Source: Lutibacter sp. (lineage in GTDB: Bacteria; Bacteroidota; Bacteroidia; Flavobacteriales; Flavobacteriaceae). Taken from it: 64,000 nucleotides of DNA. The stretch lies in the NCBI RefSeq assembly GCF_013041805.1, contig NZ_JABDRI010000101.1, positions 1 through 64,000 on the forward strand, in the 5' to 3' direction. Positions 1 through 7,998 of the stretch are shown piece after piece. The notes under the pieces are model-generated. The model did no database searches, had not been told where the DNA came from, and saw only the letters and a program-made list of their open reading frames with translations. The stretch's first letter is position 1; the number at the start of each line of letters is the position of its first letter. Position numbers and translations under genes: made by a program.

Positions 1-438
1 GTAAATACCAATTTAGGTTCAGTTAGTGTATTGGGAACACAATTTAATGTTCAAGTAAGAGATGCTTATTTTGAAGTTTTTTGTTATGAGGGTTTGGTAA
101 GTGTAAATTACAATAACGAAACCATAAAATTACCTGCTGGCACTTCTTTTAAAGTATTAAACTCAAACACTGAATTTTCTAATTCTATAACAGGAACAAA
201 TCCTTCTTGGTTAAAAAATAACAGCTCATTTGCAAGTGTGCCTTATAGCTACATTATTAAAGAACTTGAAAGACAATACAATATAGAAGTTACTTATGAT
301 AAAGCCTTAAAAAATACACTTTTCACAGGAACTTTTACACATTCTAATTTAGAAACAGCTTTAAAAGCCATTTGCATACCGCTGAATTTAAATTACACCA
401 TCTTAACTAAAAACAAAGTGAGTATTACTATGCAATGA
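1..438 (+). CDS. FecR-family anti-sigma factor, C-terminal part (5' end outside the window)
   Basis: The reading frame is open from the first base, so this is the 3' part of a longer gene; the TTG near base 31 is not the real start. The visible residues hold the end of the FecR beta domain (LGTQFNV, then a stretch ending in KLPAGTSFKV) followed by a C-terminal DUF4974-type domain (YIIKELERQYNIEVTYD, then FTGTFTHSNLETALKAI). FecR proteins are inner-membrane anti-sigma factors that sense the state of a partner TonB receptor. The stop overlaps the start of the next gene, a TonB receptor, by four bases (ATGA), so the two are probably translationally coupled. A FecI-type sigma factor is expected just upstream, outside the window. 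Confidence 0.85.
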   Translation, partial: VNTNLGSVSVLGTQFNVQVRDAYFEVFCYEGLVSVNYNNETIKLPAGTSFKVLNSNTEFSNSITGTNPSWLKNNSSFASVPYSYIIKELERQYNIEVTYDKALKNTLFTGTFTHSNLETALKAICIPLNLNYTILTKNKVSITMQ

Positions 439-2984
439 AATTTAAAGTAAGTACATATTTTTTAGTTTTAAGTTGTTATTTTTTTTCCTTTCATGCTAAT
501 TCTCAAGATTTAGAAACAAAAAAAATAACTCTTTTTGAGGTGCTTACAAGTGTTGAAAAACAATATTCAGTTTCGTTCACTTATGCAAATAAAATAATTG
601 AAGAAATAAAAATAGTTCCAAACATTAAAGGCTTGTCTTTAAAAGAAACCATAAACTATTTAAAATCCAAAACACAGCTATCTTTCATCTATTTGACACC
701 AACCAACATATTAATTAATAAACCAATTAAGAAAAATTTAATTTGTGGTTATTTAGTTGATATTAACTTAAAAATACCTATTGAAGGAGTTTCAGTAGCT
801 GTATTAAACCGAAATTCCATTTCAGCAATTGATGGCTATTTTGAACTAGACAACGTTACAGCAAATCAAATTATTACTATAAGTCATTTGTCCTACCCAA
901 CTATCTACTTAAATTCTAACGATTTTCTTTCAAAAAGCAACTGTTTAACAATTAATAATACTCAAAAAGTTGAAATGCTAAATGAAGTAATTTTAAATAA
1001 TTACTTAACATCTGGAATTACAATAACCACTAATAACACTATAACAATTGATGTTTTAAATTCGGGGATTTTACCTGGTTTAATTGAGCCTGATATTTTA
1101 CAAAAAATACAAGCAATTCCTGGCATAAGCAGTATTAATGAAACCATTTCAAATATTAATATTAGAGGAGGTTCAAACGACCAGAACTTATTGCTTTGGG
1201 ATGATATTAGAATGTATCATTCTGGACATTTTTTTGGATTAATCTCTGCATTTAACCCTTATTTAACAGATAAAGTAACGCTTACTAAAAACGGTACAAG
1301 CGCTCAATATAATGACGGAGTTTCTGGTACTATAAATATTGAATCTATTAATGAAATTAGCAAAAAACCTTTTGGTGGCGGTGGGTTTAATTTATTAAGT
1401 GCAGATGCTTTTGCGCATATCTCAATTTCAAACAATATTGGATTTCAATTTACAGGAAGAAGAGCAATTACTGACATAATAAATACGCCTACTTTTGAAC
1501 AATATTATAAAAAAACATTTCAAGATTCTAAAATTACAGCTTCAAATGCTGGGCTTGATGAAAATAACATCAGTAATAACTCTACCTTTAATTTTTTCGA
1601 TTATAGTTTTAAGATTTTATATAACTTTAATAAAAATCATAAATTAAGGCTTAGTTATTTAAAAGTAGATAATCAGCTTCATTTTGATGAATTTTTACAA
1701 TCTGAAACTATTTCAGATTCTAAAACTAGTGAGTTAGAACAAAGTAATGTAGCTGTTGGTTTACATAGTACAAATCAATGGAGTTCCAATTTTAGAACCT
1801 TATTTCATACCTATTATACCAAATATAATGTTCATGCAGAAAATTTTACATTATTAAATGACCAACGATTAATACAGATAAATGAAGTTTTAGAAACAGG
1901 TATAAAATTGAATACTTATTATAAATTTAATAAGAATATTCAACTATTAAACGGTTATCATTATTATGAATTAGGAATTACAAACTCTGAAGATGTAAAT
2001 CTTCCATTATTTATTAGAACCATAAAAAATGTTATTAGAAATCATGCTGTTTATAGCGAAATAAATGCCTTCTCTAACAATAATAAAACATTTATCAATG
2101 CTGGCTTTAGGGTAAATTACCTTGAAAAATTTAACAACTTTATAATTGAACCAAGAGTACAAGCATTACATAAAATTAGTTCTAACATTTCATTTAAAAT
2201 TGCTGGAGAATTTAAAAGTCAAAATGCCACACAGATTATAGATTTACAAGAAGATTTTTTAGGTGTTGAAAACAATAGATGGACTTTAGCTGACAATAAT
2301 GAAATTCCAATTATAAAAAGCAAACAGGCATCTGCAGGTATCAATTACAAGAAGAACAACTTTTTTGTTGATGTTGAAGGGTTTTACAAATTTGTTGATG
2401 GAATTACTACAGCAAATCAAGGGTTTCAAAATCAAAATCAACATATTAAAACTTCAGGAAGTTATATTTCAAAAGGAATTGAGTTTTTAGCAAATAAAAA
2501 AACTGAAAATTTTAGTATTTGGGTTGGCTACACTTATAATATAAACGACTATGAGTTTAAAGAGCTTACACCTGCAGTTTTTCCTAATAATTTAGATATT
2601 ACGCATAGCATTTCTTTTGGAAACACCCTTACATTAAATAATATTGATGTTGCTTTAGGTTTAAATTGGCGAACAGGAAAACCACACACTACACCAACTA
2701 GCAATAATGCTGTTACTAACAATGGAATTAGTAGCTCTATAAGTTATAACCAACCTAATAGTGAACGTTTACCCAATTATTTTAGAGCCGATATTTCATC
2801 AACTTATAATTTTAAATTAAGTAAAAAAGTGAATGGAATGGCTGGAATTTCAATATTAAACTTTTTAGATACTAAAAATACATTAAATACGTATTATGAA
2901 GTAAACACAGAGAACTCGATAGATGTTACCAATAATACTTCAATTGGAATAACTCCTAACCTTACTTTTAGAGTTTATTTTTAA
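435..2984 (+). CDS. TonB-dependent outer-membrane receptor with N-terminal STN signalling domain
   Basis: An 849-residue protein. A signal peptide ends near residue 23 (FSFHANSQ). It is followed by a secretin/TonB short N-terminal (STN) domain at about 30-95, a carboxypeptidase-like regulatory fold at about 104-180 (CGYLVDINLKIPIEGVSVAV), a plug with the typical NIRGGSNDQNLLLWDDI segment at about 235-255, and a long beta-barrel ending in the aromatic FRVYF. The STN domain plus the FecR gene overlapping its start indicate a trans-envelope signalling receptor that controls an ECF sigma factor. The transported substrate is not evident: no SusD partner follows, so a polysaccharide system is less likely than a metal or other small ligand. 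Confidence 0.88.
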   Translation: MKFKVSTYFLVLSCYFFSFHANSQDLETKKITLFEVLTSVEKQYSVSFTYANKIIEEIKIVPNIKGLSLKETINYLKSKTQLSFIYLTPTNILINKPIKKNLICGYLVDINLKIPIEGVSVAVLNRNSISAIDGYFELDNVTANQIITISHLSYPTIYLNSNDFLSKSNCLTINNTQKVEMLNEVILNNYLTSGITITTNNTITIDVLNSGILPGLIEPDILQKIQAIPGISSINETISNINIRGGSNDQNLLLWDDIRMYHSGHFFGLISAFNPYLTDKVTLTKNGTSAQYNDGVSGTINIESINEISKKPFGGGGFNLLSADAFAHISISNNIGFQFTGRRAITDIINTPTFEQYYKKTFQDSKITASNAGLDENNISNNSTFNFFDYSFKILYNFNKNHKLRLSYLKVDNQLHFDEFLQSETISDSKTSELEQSNVAVGLHSTNQWSSNFRTLFHTYYTKYNVHAENFTLLNDQRLIQINEVLETGIKLNTYYKFNKNIQLLNGYHYYELGITNSEDVNLPLFIRTIKNVIRNHAVYSEINAFSNNNKTFINAGFRVNYLEKFNNFIIEPRVQALHKISSNISFKIAGEFKSQNATQIIDLQEDFLGVENNRWTLADNNEIPIIKSKQASAGINYKKNNFFVDVEGFYKFVDGITTANQGFQNQNQHIKTSGSYISKGIEFLANKKTENFSIWVGYTYNINDYEFKELTPAVFPNNLDITHSISFGNTLTLNNIDVALGLNWRTGKPHTTPTSNNAVTNNGISSSISYNQPNSERLPNYFRADISSTYNFKLSKKVNGMAGISILNFLDTKNTLNTYYEVNTENSIDVTNNTSIGITPNLTFRVYF

Positions 2985-2997
2985 TTTATTAAAAGTA

Positions 2998-3225
2998 CTA
3001 TATGGCGTACTTATTAAATATTACTTTTCTCAAAGGGCAAGTGCATATATCAGAATAACCAAAAGCCATTTTATAACCACAATAAATTTTTGAAGTATAA
3101 TTTACAATGTGAACTTTATTATTTACTCAATTTGTAACATTACAACAACTGCTAAGATTTTTTAAACAACTAAATTCTTTTTTACACTTAGTGGTTTGTT
3201 CTAATATTTCTTTTTCAATTTTCAT
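2998..3225 (-). pseudogene. Small Cys-rich protein gene interrupted by an in-frame TGA
   Basis: On the minus strand an ATG at 3225 opens a frame of 75 codons to a TAG at 2998-3000, interrupted once by TGA at codon 33 (3127-3129). Both sides look like one protein: Cys at 14, 20, 27 and 28 before the TGA, and Cys 49, 61 and 63 after it, with the C-terminal pattern MAFGYSDICTCPLRK. The composition (many Cys, Lys, Asn) and the uninterrupted frame on both sides suggest a real small cytoplasmic metal-binding-like protein with a single nonsense change. I recognise the C-x-C-P-x-R ending only loosely as a flavobacterial small-protein type. No hairpin resembling a bacterial SECIS follows the TGA, so selenocysteine is not supported. 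Confidence 0.5.
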
Positions 3226-3323
3226 TATTAAAATTAAATTTTTGTAAAGAAACAATCTTAACCATTTCAAATATAAGTTATTACACTCAATAAATTAACG
3301 AAAAATTAAAGAGATAATTGTTG

Positions 3324-3395
3324 TGACTTCACCAGGATTCGAACCTGGATCTAAAGTTTAGGAAACTTTTGTTCTATCCCTTGAACTATGAAGCC
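3324..3395 (-). tRNA. tRNA-Arg (anticodon CCT)
   Basis: The minus strand folds as a complete 72-nt cloverleaf: acceptor GGCTTCA/TGAAGTC, D stem GTTC/GAAC, anticodon stem AAAGT/ACTTT with loop TTCCTAA (anticodon CCT, reads AGG), a 4-nt variable loop, and T arm CCAGG-TTCGAAT-CCTGG. The discriminator is A; CCA is not encoded. Confidence 0.95.
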
Positions 3396-3402
3396 TTTTA
3401 TT

Positions 3403-3433
3403 AAAAAAGGGAGCTGTTAAGGCTCCCTTTTTT
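3403..3433. terminator. Intrinsic terminator hairpin with A- and T-tracts
   Basis: GGGAGC at 3409-3414 pairs with GCTCCC at 3422-3427 around a 7-nt loop, flanked by six A and six T, so it could act on either strand. It lies 8 bp on the 5' side of tRNA-Arg. It most likely ends transcripts coming from the plus-strand receptor gene or isolates the tRNA from antisense transcription. Confidence 0.7.
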
Positions 3434-3522
3434 ACTACTAACTAAAAAAATCAAAAACTCATTACTTATAGAAAAGCAATGAATAAGTTTGGTAAAAGTA
3501 ATACGTATTTCCCTTATAAATA

Positions 3523-3536
3523 ATGATAAATGTCAT
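3523..3536. promoter_or_regulatory. CRP/FNR-like 5-4-5 dyad upstream of the DUF4395 gene
   Basis: ATGAT-AAAT-GTCAT, extendable by one base on each side (A and T). The spacing and TGA/TCA half-sites resemble the sites of CRP/FNR-family regulators. Its reverse complement matches 13 of 14 bases of the dyad at 7061-7074, upstream of the FecA-like receptor. It lies about 32 bp before the candidate -7 element of the DUF4395 gene. Confidence 0.35.
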
Positions 3537-3567
3537 TAAACTAAAAAATTTATTTCTATGAAAGAAC

Positions 3568-3575
3568 TATCTTCG
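3568..3575 (+). promoter_or_regulatory. Candidate -7 promoter element of the DUF4395 gene
   Basis: TATCTTCG is one base from the Bacteroidota -7 consensus TAnnTTTG and lies 28 bp before the ATG. The same octamer precedes mscL at 45045-45052. Confidence 0.35.
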
Positions 3576-3603
3576 CAAACAGAACAAAATAAAACAAAAA
3601 TCA

Positions 3604-4137
3604 ATGGGAATAATTAGTTTTGGAGAATATACTAAATACCACAATTACAAAGTTTTAGATGAAAGACAGTTGAGGGCAAGTGCAGGAATTATGCTTTTAT
3701 TAGGTGTTATAGCAGCTATAAATGGTTTCATTTTAAATAAATACACAATCATTCCTTTTATTTCAGGGTTTCTATTTTTAAATTTTGTGATTGGAATTTT
3801 TATAAACCCAACATATGCACCAACAATGCTCCTTGCGAAAGTCATTATCTATAAACAATCACCATTGCCAATTGGAGCTATTCAAAAGAAATTTGCTTGG
3901 AGCTTAGGACTTGTTTTATCAGCAATTATTTGGACCCTTTCTCTTTTTCTAATTAACGACCCAACTTATTTTGATCCTGTATGCTTATTATGTGTTATTT
4001 GTATTATACTACTTTATGTAGAAACGGCTTTTGGCATTTGTGTTGGTTGTAAATTATACGATGTAGCTATTCTATTAAAACTACTAAAGAAACCTTCAGA
4101 AAAACCAAATTGTATGGGTAATTCATGTGAGGTTTAG
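3604..4137 (+). CDS. DUF4395 family integral membrane protein
   Basis: A 177-residue protein with about four hydrophobic segments (roughly 28-45, 50-66, 98-117, 127-150). The N-terminal DERQLRASAG motif and the membrane-proximal segment ending in KQSPLPIGAIQKKFAW are what I associate with the DUF4395 family, whose function is not established. The C-terminal half is Cys-rich (DPVCLLCVIC, GICVGCKLYD, CMGNSC), suggesting redox or metal chemistry at the membrane. It is monocistronic, with a candidate promoter and a CRP/FNR-like dyad upstream. Confidence 0.8.
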   Translation: MGIISFGEYTKYHNYKVLDERQLRASAGIMLLLGVIAAINGFILNKYTIIPFISGFLFLNFVIGIFINPTYAPTMLLAKVIIYKQSPLPIGAIQKKFAWSLGLVLSAIIWTLSLFLINDPTYFDPVCLLCVICIILLYVETAFGICVGCKLYDVAILLKLLKKPSEKPNCMGNSCEV

Positions 4138-4153
4138 AAAAAAGAACTAAATT

Positions 4154-4561
4154 TTAAGGATTCCCAAAAAGTTGGTGTATTTCTTCTTTGGAAAAAAAAG
4201 TACTAGACCCAAATGTATTACTAGGCAAATTATTTTGCCTAATTTTTACCATTTTTTGACCCTTAATATTTGAAAATTCAAACTTTACAATCGTATCATT
4301 ATTGGCTTGAATAATCATTTGATGATTATTTACATTCTTAAAACCATCCATTATAAGAGCATAAACAGTCTCCTTATTTTTAAAATAAAATGAATTTTGT
4401 GTTGTTTGAGTTTCACAATTAATATCTGAATATACAAAAGAAAATAAGTTATCTGACTTCAAAAGTTTTATAGAATGACTTCCATTTTTAGCACTCCCAA
4501 TTTCTTGACCAAACAAGGTTGATGAAATTAAAAAAAGACATAAAAATACGTTAATTCTCAT
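4154..4561 (-). CDS. Small secreted protein of unknown function
   Basis: A 135-residue protein with a clear signal peptide (MRINVFLCLFLISSTLFGQ, cleavage before Glu-20 or after Gln-19). The mature part of about 115 residues is polar, has one Cys, and is predicted mainly beta by eye (alternating hydrophobic runs such as LFSFVYSDI and ETVYALIMDGF). I do not recognise a family. It is transcribed convergently with the DUF4395 gene, 16 bp apart, and alone on its strand. The 180 bp upstream, toward the FecA-like gene, contain nothing else I can identify. Confidence 0.7.
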   Translation of the reverse strand: MRINVFLCLFLISSTLFGQEIGSAKNGSHSIKLLKSDNLFSFVYSDINCETQTTQNSFYFKNKETVYALIMDGFKNVNNHQMIIQANNDTIVKFEFSNIKGQKMVKIRQNNLPSNTFGSSTFFSKEEIHQLFGNP

Positions 4562-4740
4562 ATAACTATACTATAAATGATGTTGTTAAAATCAATCTTA
4601 AATTTGTTTATTACTTCGTGGGTTTAAAATATAGGGGAAGCAAATGTACTAAAACAATAAATACCTAAGGCATTATCGTAGATTATTTTTTACAAATACG
4701 TACTATTTTTACAATCAAATAACTTATTCTACTGATAGCA

Positions 4741-6969
4741 CTAAAATACGACTTCAAAGCCTCCAAAAATACCAAAAGGATGACCTGGTCTCCAGCCAGC
4801 TGGAACTCTTGATACAGCATAAACTCTATCAAAAAGATTGATAATTTGAGTTGTGAGCTTAAGAGAATTACTCAACCTATATTTTCCGGTTACATCAACA
4901 ATCACATTTGAAGGTAATTCATTAACATTAGCATTCCCACCAGCACTCGTTTGGGTATTAAAGGCGCCATTGTATCTTACATTCGTATTTAATTCAACAT
5001 GCTCAAATTGTAAACTCGAGGTAATGTTAAACTGGTGTGGCGCAATATATGGCACTGCATCTCCCTCTTGTATTTCTCCCCAAATACTTTCATTACTCTC
5101 AAAATTATTTGAAAATACTGCATTGGTATAGGTATAAGTAAATGTTAAAGGAAGTTTTACTTTACTAGTCTTAGGTAATGCATCAACATTTAGTAACAAT
5201 TCAAAACCGCTCACCAATACTTCACCTGCATTAAATTGGTCGAGTGTTCCTGTACCTCCTGTAGCTGCTAAGTCGTTCCCCAATAAATTGCTATAATCGT
5301 TCATAAACCCCGTAAACTCTCCTCGAATACCTTGATAATTAAAACGGCTACCTAGCTCATAGTTCACACTTAATTCTGGTTTTTCCCCTTCTGAAGTTCC
5401 AGGAGGTGAAAACCCTTTATGTACACCTCCAAATAGTGATAGCTGCTTGCTAAATTCAATGTTAAACCCAATACCAGGGATAAACACATTTACATTGTTT
5501 TCTACCATAGAAAGTCCGCTGTTATCTCTAGTAGCATTGCCAGAACCAAAATCTCTTGACTGTAAACGTATGTTTTCATAACGAGCACCTGGAGTAATGG
5601 TTATATTATCTTTTTTAAACTTATAGGTTATATAAGATGCAAAAGCGTTGGCACTGGTAATTCTATTTCCTTGGTCACCTTTTATACCATTTGATGTTTG
5701 TACCATGCCGCCATTAGTTATGGAATAACCATCTTCCCACTGAAAACGATCCTCTTCATCATAATGAAAACGTACCCCAATTTCTAAGTCATGAAACGTA
5801 TTTTGCTTACCAAACCAATGCATATCAAACTTTGTTTGGATTCCTATAGAGGTATACACTCGGTTATTTGCTTTTACTAGTAGGGCATCATTCCCTGAAT
5901 TTAAATTTCCAGCTACAATATCATAATGTTCTGGATACATTGGATAGTTGTTAATTACGGAGGCAATACCAACTTTCTCGCCATTTTGTATTACATCATC
6001 TAACTTATACCAATTGCGTTGAAATTCGTTAAAATAGGCATTCGTAACAAGTTTTATGCGGTCAGACAATCCTAGAATATGTGTCGCCATGTATTGAAAG
6101 TGCTCTGCTTGCATATTATCAATTTGTGAACCCTCATAACGCATAAATGGTGTCGTATCAAAATCGTTTTTTGTTAACCCAACATACGTTTCATTTGAAG
6201 CTTCATCGTAATATTGAAATTTAAATTCAATTGATTGCGGTAATTTGGCTGCTGCTTTTGAACGATAACTTAATTTGGTTACCACTTCATTAATATCGAA
6301 TCCGGTATTTTCATTGTTTCCTAATTCTTTAAATCCATCTGAATTCATATTTAAGTACTCTACCACATAGCCCAAACGCTGGTGCTGATTTCCTACTTTA
6401 GTATATACTTTTCCTGATTGATAGGTTCCATACGAAGAATTAAATACACCACTTAAAGATGATGGAATTTCAGAAGAAACAAAATTAATAGCGCCACCGG
6501 TGGTAAAAGGTCCGTATTGCACTTGACTACTTCCTTTCAATATTTCTACTGCTTGCATTCTAGCTACGGAAGGAAAATAGTAAGCTGCTGGCGCACTATA
6601 AGGTGCCGGTGCAATAAGAACACCATCTTCCATTAAGGTAATTTTTGCACTTCGCTGTGGTGAGGTACCACGTAAACTTATATTTGGTCGTAACCCAAAA
6701 CCATCTTCTTCATAGTAATTTACACCGGGAACCTGACTTAATACTCGGTTGATATCCATATTAGAAAACTTTCCAAGTTCAGCTTTTGAAATATAATAAG
6801 CTGATCCGGTTCTGTGACTTGCCACAAATTTATTCCCGAAAATTCTATTGGCTTTGATAAAAACCTCATCTAATTTTTGAAGCGAATCTATCGATTGATT
6901 ATTCGCACTAGATTGAGCAAAAGTTACTGTTGTAATACACATAAAAGTGAATAGATAAATATATTTCAT
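4741..6969 (-). CDS. FecA-like TonB-dependent siderophore/iron receptor
   Basis: About 742 residues from the chosen start. ATG at 6969 gives a normal signal peptide (MKYIYLFTFMCITTVTFAQ). The frame extends upstream to 7017, but those codons overlap the -7 promoter element, so the shorter start is preferred. The plug contains NRVLSQVPGVNYYEEDGFGL, SLRGTSPQRSAKITLMEDGV and a TonB-box-like segment DEVFIKANR. The barrel ends in the aromatic FGGFEVVF. Plug spacing and wording resemble FecA-type Fe(III)-dicitrate receptors, but no STN domain is present. Two Fur-like dyads lie directly upstream, so an iron-regulated transporter is the most likely role. The ligand is not determined. Confidence 0.88.
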   Translation of the reverse strand: MKYIYLFTFMCITTVTFAQSSANNQSIDSLQKLDEVFIKANRIFGNKFVASHRTGSAYYISKAELGKFSNMDINRVLSQVPGVNYYEEDGFGLRPNISLRGTSPQRSAKITLMEDGVLIAPAPYSAPAAYYFPSVARMQAVEILKGSSQVQYGPFTTGGAINFVSSEIPSSLSGVFNSSYGTYQSGKVYTKVGNQHQRLGYVVEYLNMNSDGFKELGNNENTGFDINEVVTKLSYRSKAAAKLPQSIEFKFQYYDEASNETYVGLTKNDFDTTPFMRYEGSQIDNMQAEHFQYMATHILGLSDRIKLVTNAYFNEFQRNWYKLDDVIQNGEKVGIASVINNYPMYPEHYDIVAGNLNSGNDALLVKANNRVYTSIGIQTKFDMHWFGKQNTFHDLEIGVRFHYDEEDRFQWEDGYSITNGGMVQTSNGIKGDQGNRITSANAFASYITYKFKKDNITITPGARYENIRLQSRDFGSGNATRDNSGLSMVENNVNVFIPGIGFNIEFSKQLSLFGGVHKGFSPPGTSEGEKPELSVNYELGSRFNYQGIRGEFTGFMNDYSNLLGNDLAATGGTGTLDQFNAGEVLVSGFELLLNVDALPKTSKVKLPLTFTYTYTNAVFSNNFESNESIWGEIQEGDAVPYIAPHQFNITSSLQFEHVELNTNVRYNGAFNTQTSAGGNANVNELPSNVIVDVTGKYRLSNSLKLTTQIINLFDRVYAVSRVPAGWRPGHPFGIFGGFEVVF

Positions 6970-7002
6970 TGTTCTGTTATTTAGATTCATTTTAAATAAG
7001 AA

Positions 7003-7010
7003 CAAAAGTA
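7003..7010 (-). promoter_or_regulatory. -7 promoter element of the FecA-like receptor
   Basis: On the minus strand TACTTTTG is a perfect TAnnTTTG match, 33 bp before the chosen ATG at 6969. It abuts the proximal Fur-like dyad, so a bound repressor would block RNA polymerase. Confidence 0.55.
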
Positions 7011-7012
7011 CT

Positions 7013-7056
7013 ATCAAGAATAATTCTAAACAAGCTTATTTAGAATTATTTTAAAT
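7013..7056. promoter_or_regulatory. Tandem Fur-like operators upstream of the FecA-like receptor
   Basis: Two 9-1-9 dyads of the same type: 7038-7056 (ATTTAGAAT T ATTTTAAAT, one mismatch between arms) and 7013-7031 (ATCAAGAAT A ATTCTAAAC, weaker). Their centres are 25 bp apart. Together they create a 28-bp palindrome at 7021-7048 with 13 of 14 base pairs matching. The position immediately upstream of the -7 element and the target (iron-receptor-like) point to Fur-type iron repression. This is an inference from pattern; no regulator gene is in the window. Confidence 0.5.
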
Positions 7057-7060
7057 AAGG

Positions 7061-7074
7061 ATGACATTTGTCAT
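7061..7074. promoter_or_regulatory. CRP/FNR-like 5-4-5 dyad ATGAC-ATTT-GTCAT
   Basis: A 14-bp dyad (ATGACA-TT-TGTCAT, fully self-complementary apart from the two central Ts) centred about 60 bp upstream of the -7 element of the FecA-like receptor. Nearly the same site occurs at 3523-3536. The half-sites resemble those of CRP/FNR family members, but the regulator is unknown. Confidence 0.35.
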
Positions 7075-7318
7075 ATTTGTTACATAATTAATCACTGAAG
7101 AAATTTAAAAAAGTGCAAAAATTATTACCTAACTACTTGTTTTATAATATCTTAAATTATAATATGTAATAATCCTTAAAAAAATGAAGTTGCCCTAAAA
7201 TGAACTTTATAGTAGGGCTTTAGCAAAAAATGATTGTAATATTTGCTCTATAAATCGCAAGAATTGAATCTCAATCACTATGTAAACACATTGTGATTAC
7301 TTGTTTGAAGGCAACAGT

Positions 7319-7681
7319 TTATAAATACTCACGAATTAACTTTACCAAGTCGTTTTTATGAATGGGCTTTGTAATATAATCATCACAACCAGCTAAAATT
7401 GACTTTTCCCTGTCGCCAGGCAATGCCAAAGCAGTTTGAGCAATAATAATTACGTTTTTATTAAATTTTCGTATTTGCTCGGTTGCTTTATAACCATTCA
7501 ACGTTTCCATTTGAATATCCATTAAAATTAAATCGATATCGGTATTATTTTTACATGCTTTAACGGCTTCAAATCCGTTGGTAACGCTTATAATTTCCTT
7601 AGACATACTATTTAACATATATGAAAGCAATTGGCTTGAACCTTCATCGTCTTCTACAATTAATATCTTAAGATTTCCCAT
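7319..7681 (-). CDS. Single-domain response regulator (receiver), probable remnant of a hybrid kinase
   Basis: A 120-residue CheY-type receiver: acidic pocket IVEDDE at about 8-13, phospho-acceptor Asp in DLILMDIQM (about residue 56), conserved Thr/Ala in AQTALA and the Lys of YITKPIHK. No output domain. It is strikingly close to the receiver at the C-terminus of the hybrid kinase encoded next door (shared NLKILIVEDDE, FNKNVIIIAQTA, GDREKSI, AGC-DY-TKPI). Upstream of its start a broken copy of the kinase ATPase end remains (7738-7776), so this gene is probably what is left of a duplicated hybrid kinase. It may still work as a free receiver. Confidence 0.85.
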   Translation of the reverse strand: MGNLKILIVEDDEGSSQLLSYMLNSMSKEIISVTNGFEAVKACKNNTDIDLILMDIQMETLNGYKATEQIRKFNKNVIIIAQTALALPGDREKSILAGCDDYITKPIHKNDLVKLIREYL

Positions 7682-7737
7682 TGTATTTTGTTAATAGTAT
7701 TAGATTTATAATGAATCGCCTCTAAAATAATGTGCTA

Positions 7738-7776
7738 TTTATAAGGCAGCGTAAATTAGAATGTAGAACCCACATT
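7738..7776 (-). pseudogene. Remnant of a histidine-kinase ATPase C-terminus
   Basis: The minus strand encodes VGSTF-stop-FTLPYK (TAA at 7756-7758), matching VGSTFYFTLPYN of the intact hybrid kinase. At DNA level the segment aligns with 8436-8474 with about four of five bases identical. A second stop (TAG) and a frame change follow before the receiver at 7319-7681. The rest of the 317-bp space (7682-7998) has no other recognisable content. Confidence 0.6.
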
Positions 7777-7998
7777 TACTTTTTGAAGTTATATGCTTTT
7801 TTATAGCTTTAGTAGTTGTGTTTCTGATTTGAGCCGATATTTTTTTCTTGCTTTCCAAGTTACTGATACGCTTTAGAAATTACTTTTAAAGTTAGGTTAT
7901 AAATTTTATTTTAATGTAAAACGTATTACTTATTTGAATTAGAACATCTCTACAGATAAATAATTGACCTATCTAATTATTGATAGGCGTTAAAAACT

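Noticed and set aside
2998-3225. Selenocysteine reading of the in-frame TGA
   Set aside because: The bases directly after the TGA are AT-rich and form no clear stem-loop of the bacterial SECIS type, and no selenocysteine machinery is visible in the window.
4741-7017. Longer start of the FecA-like receptor at 7017
   Set aside because: The first codons would overlap the -7 promoter element and Fur-like site, and the N-terminus would lack a normal signal peptide; ATG 6969 gives one.
7021-7048. Reading the 28-bp palindrome as a terminator
   Set aside because: It is very AT-rich, lies directly upstream of the promoter of the receptor gene, has no T-run and fits an operator better.
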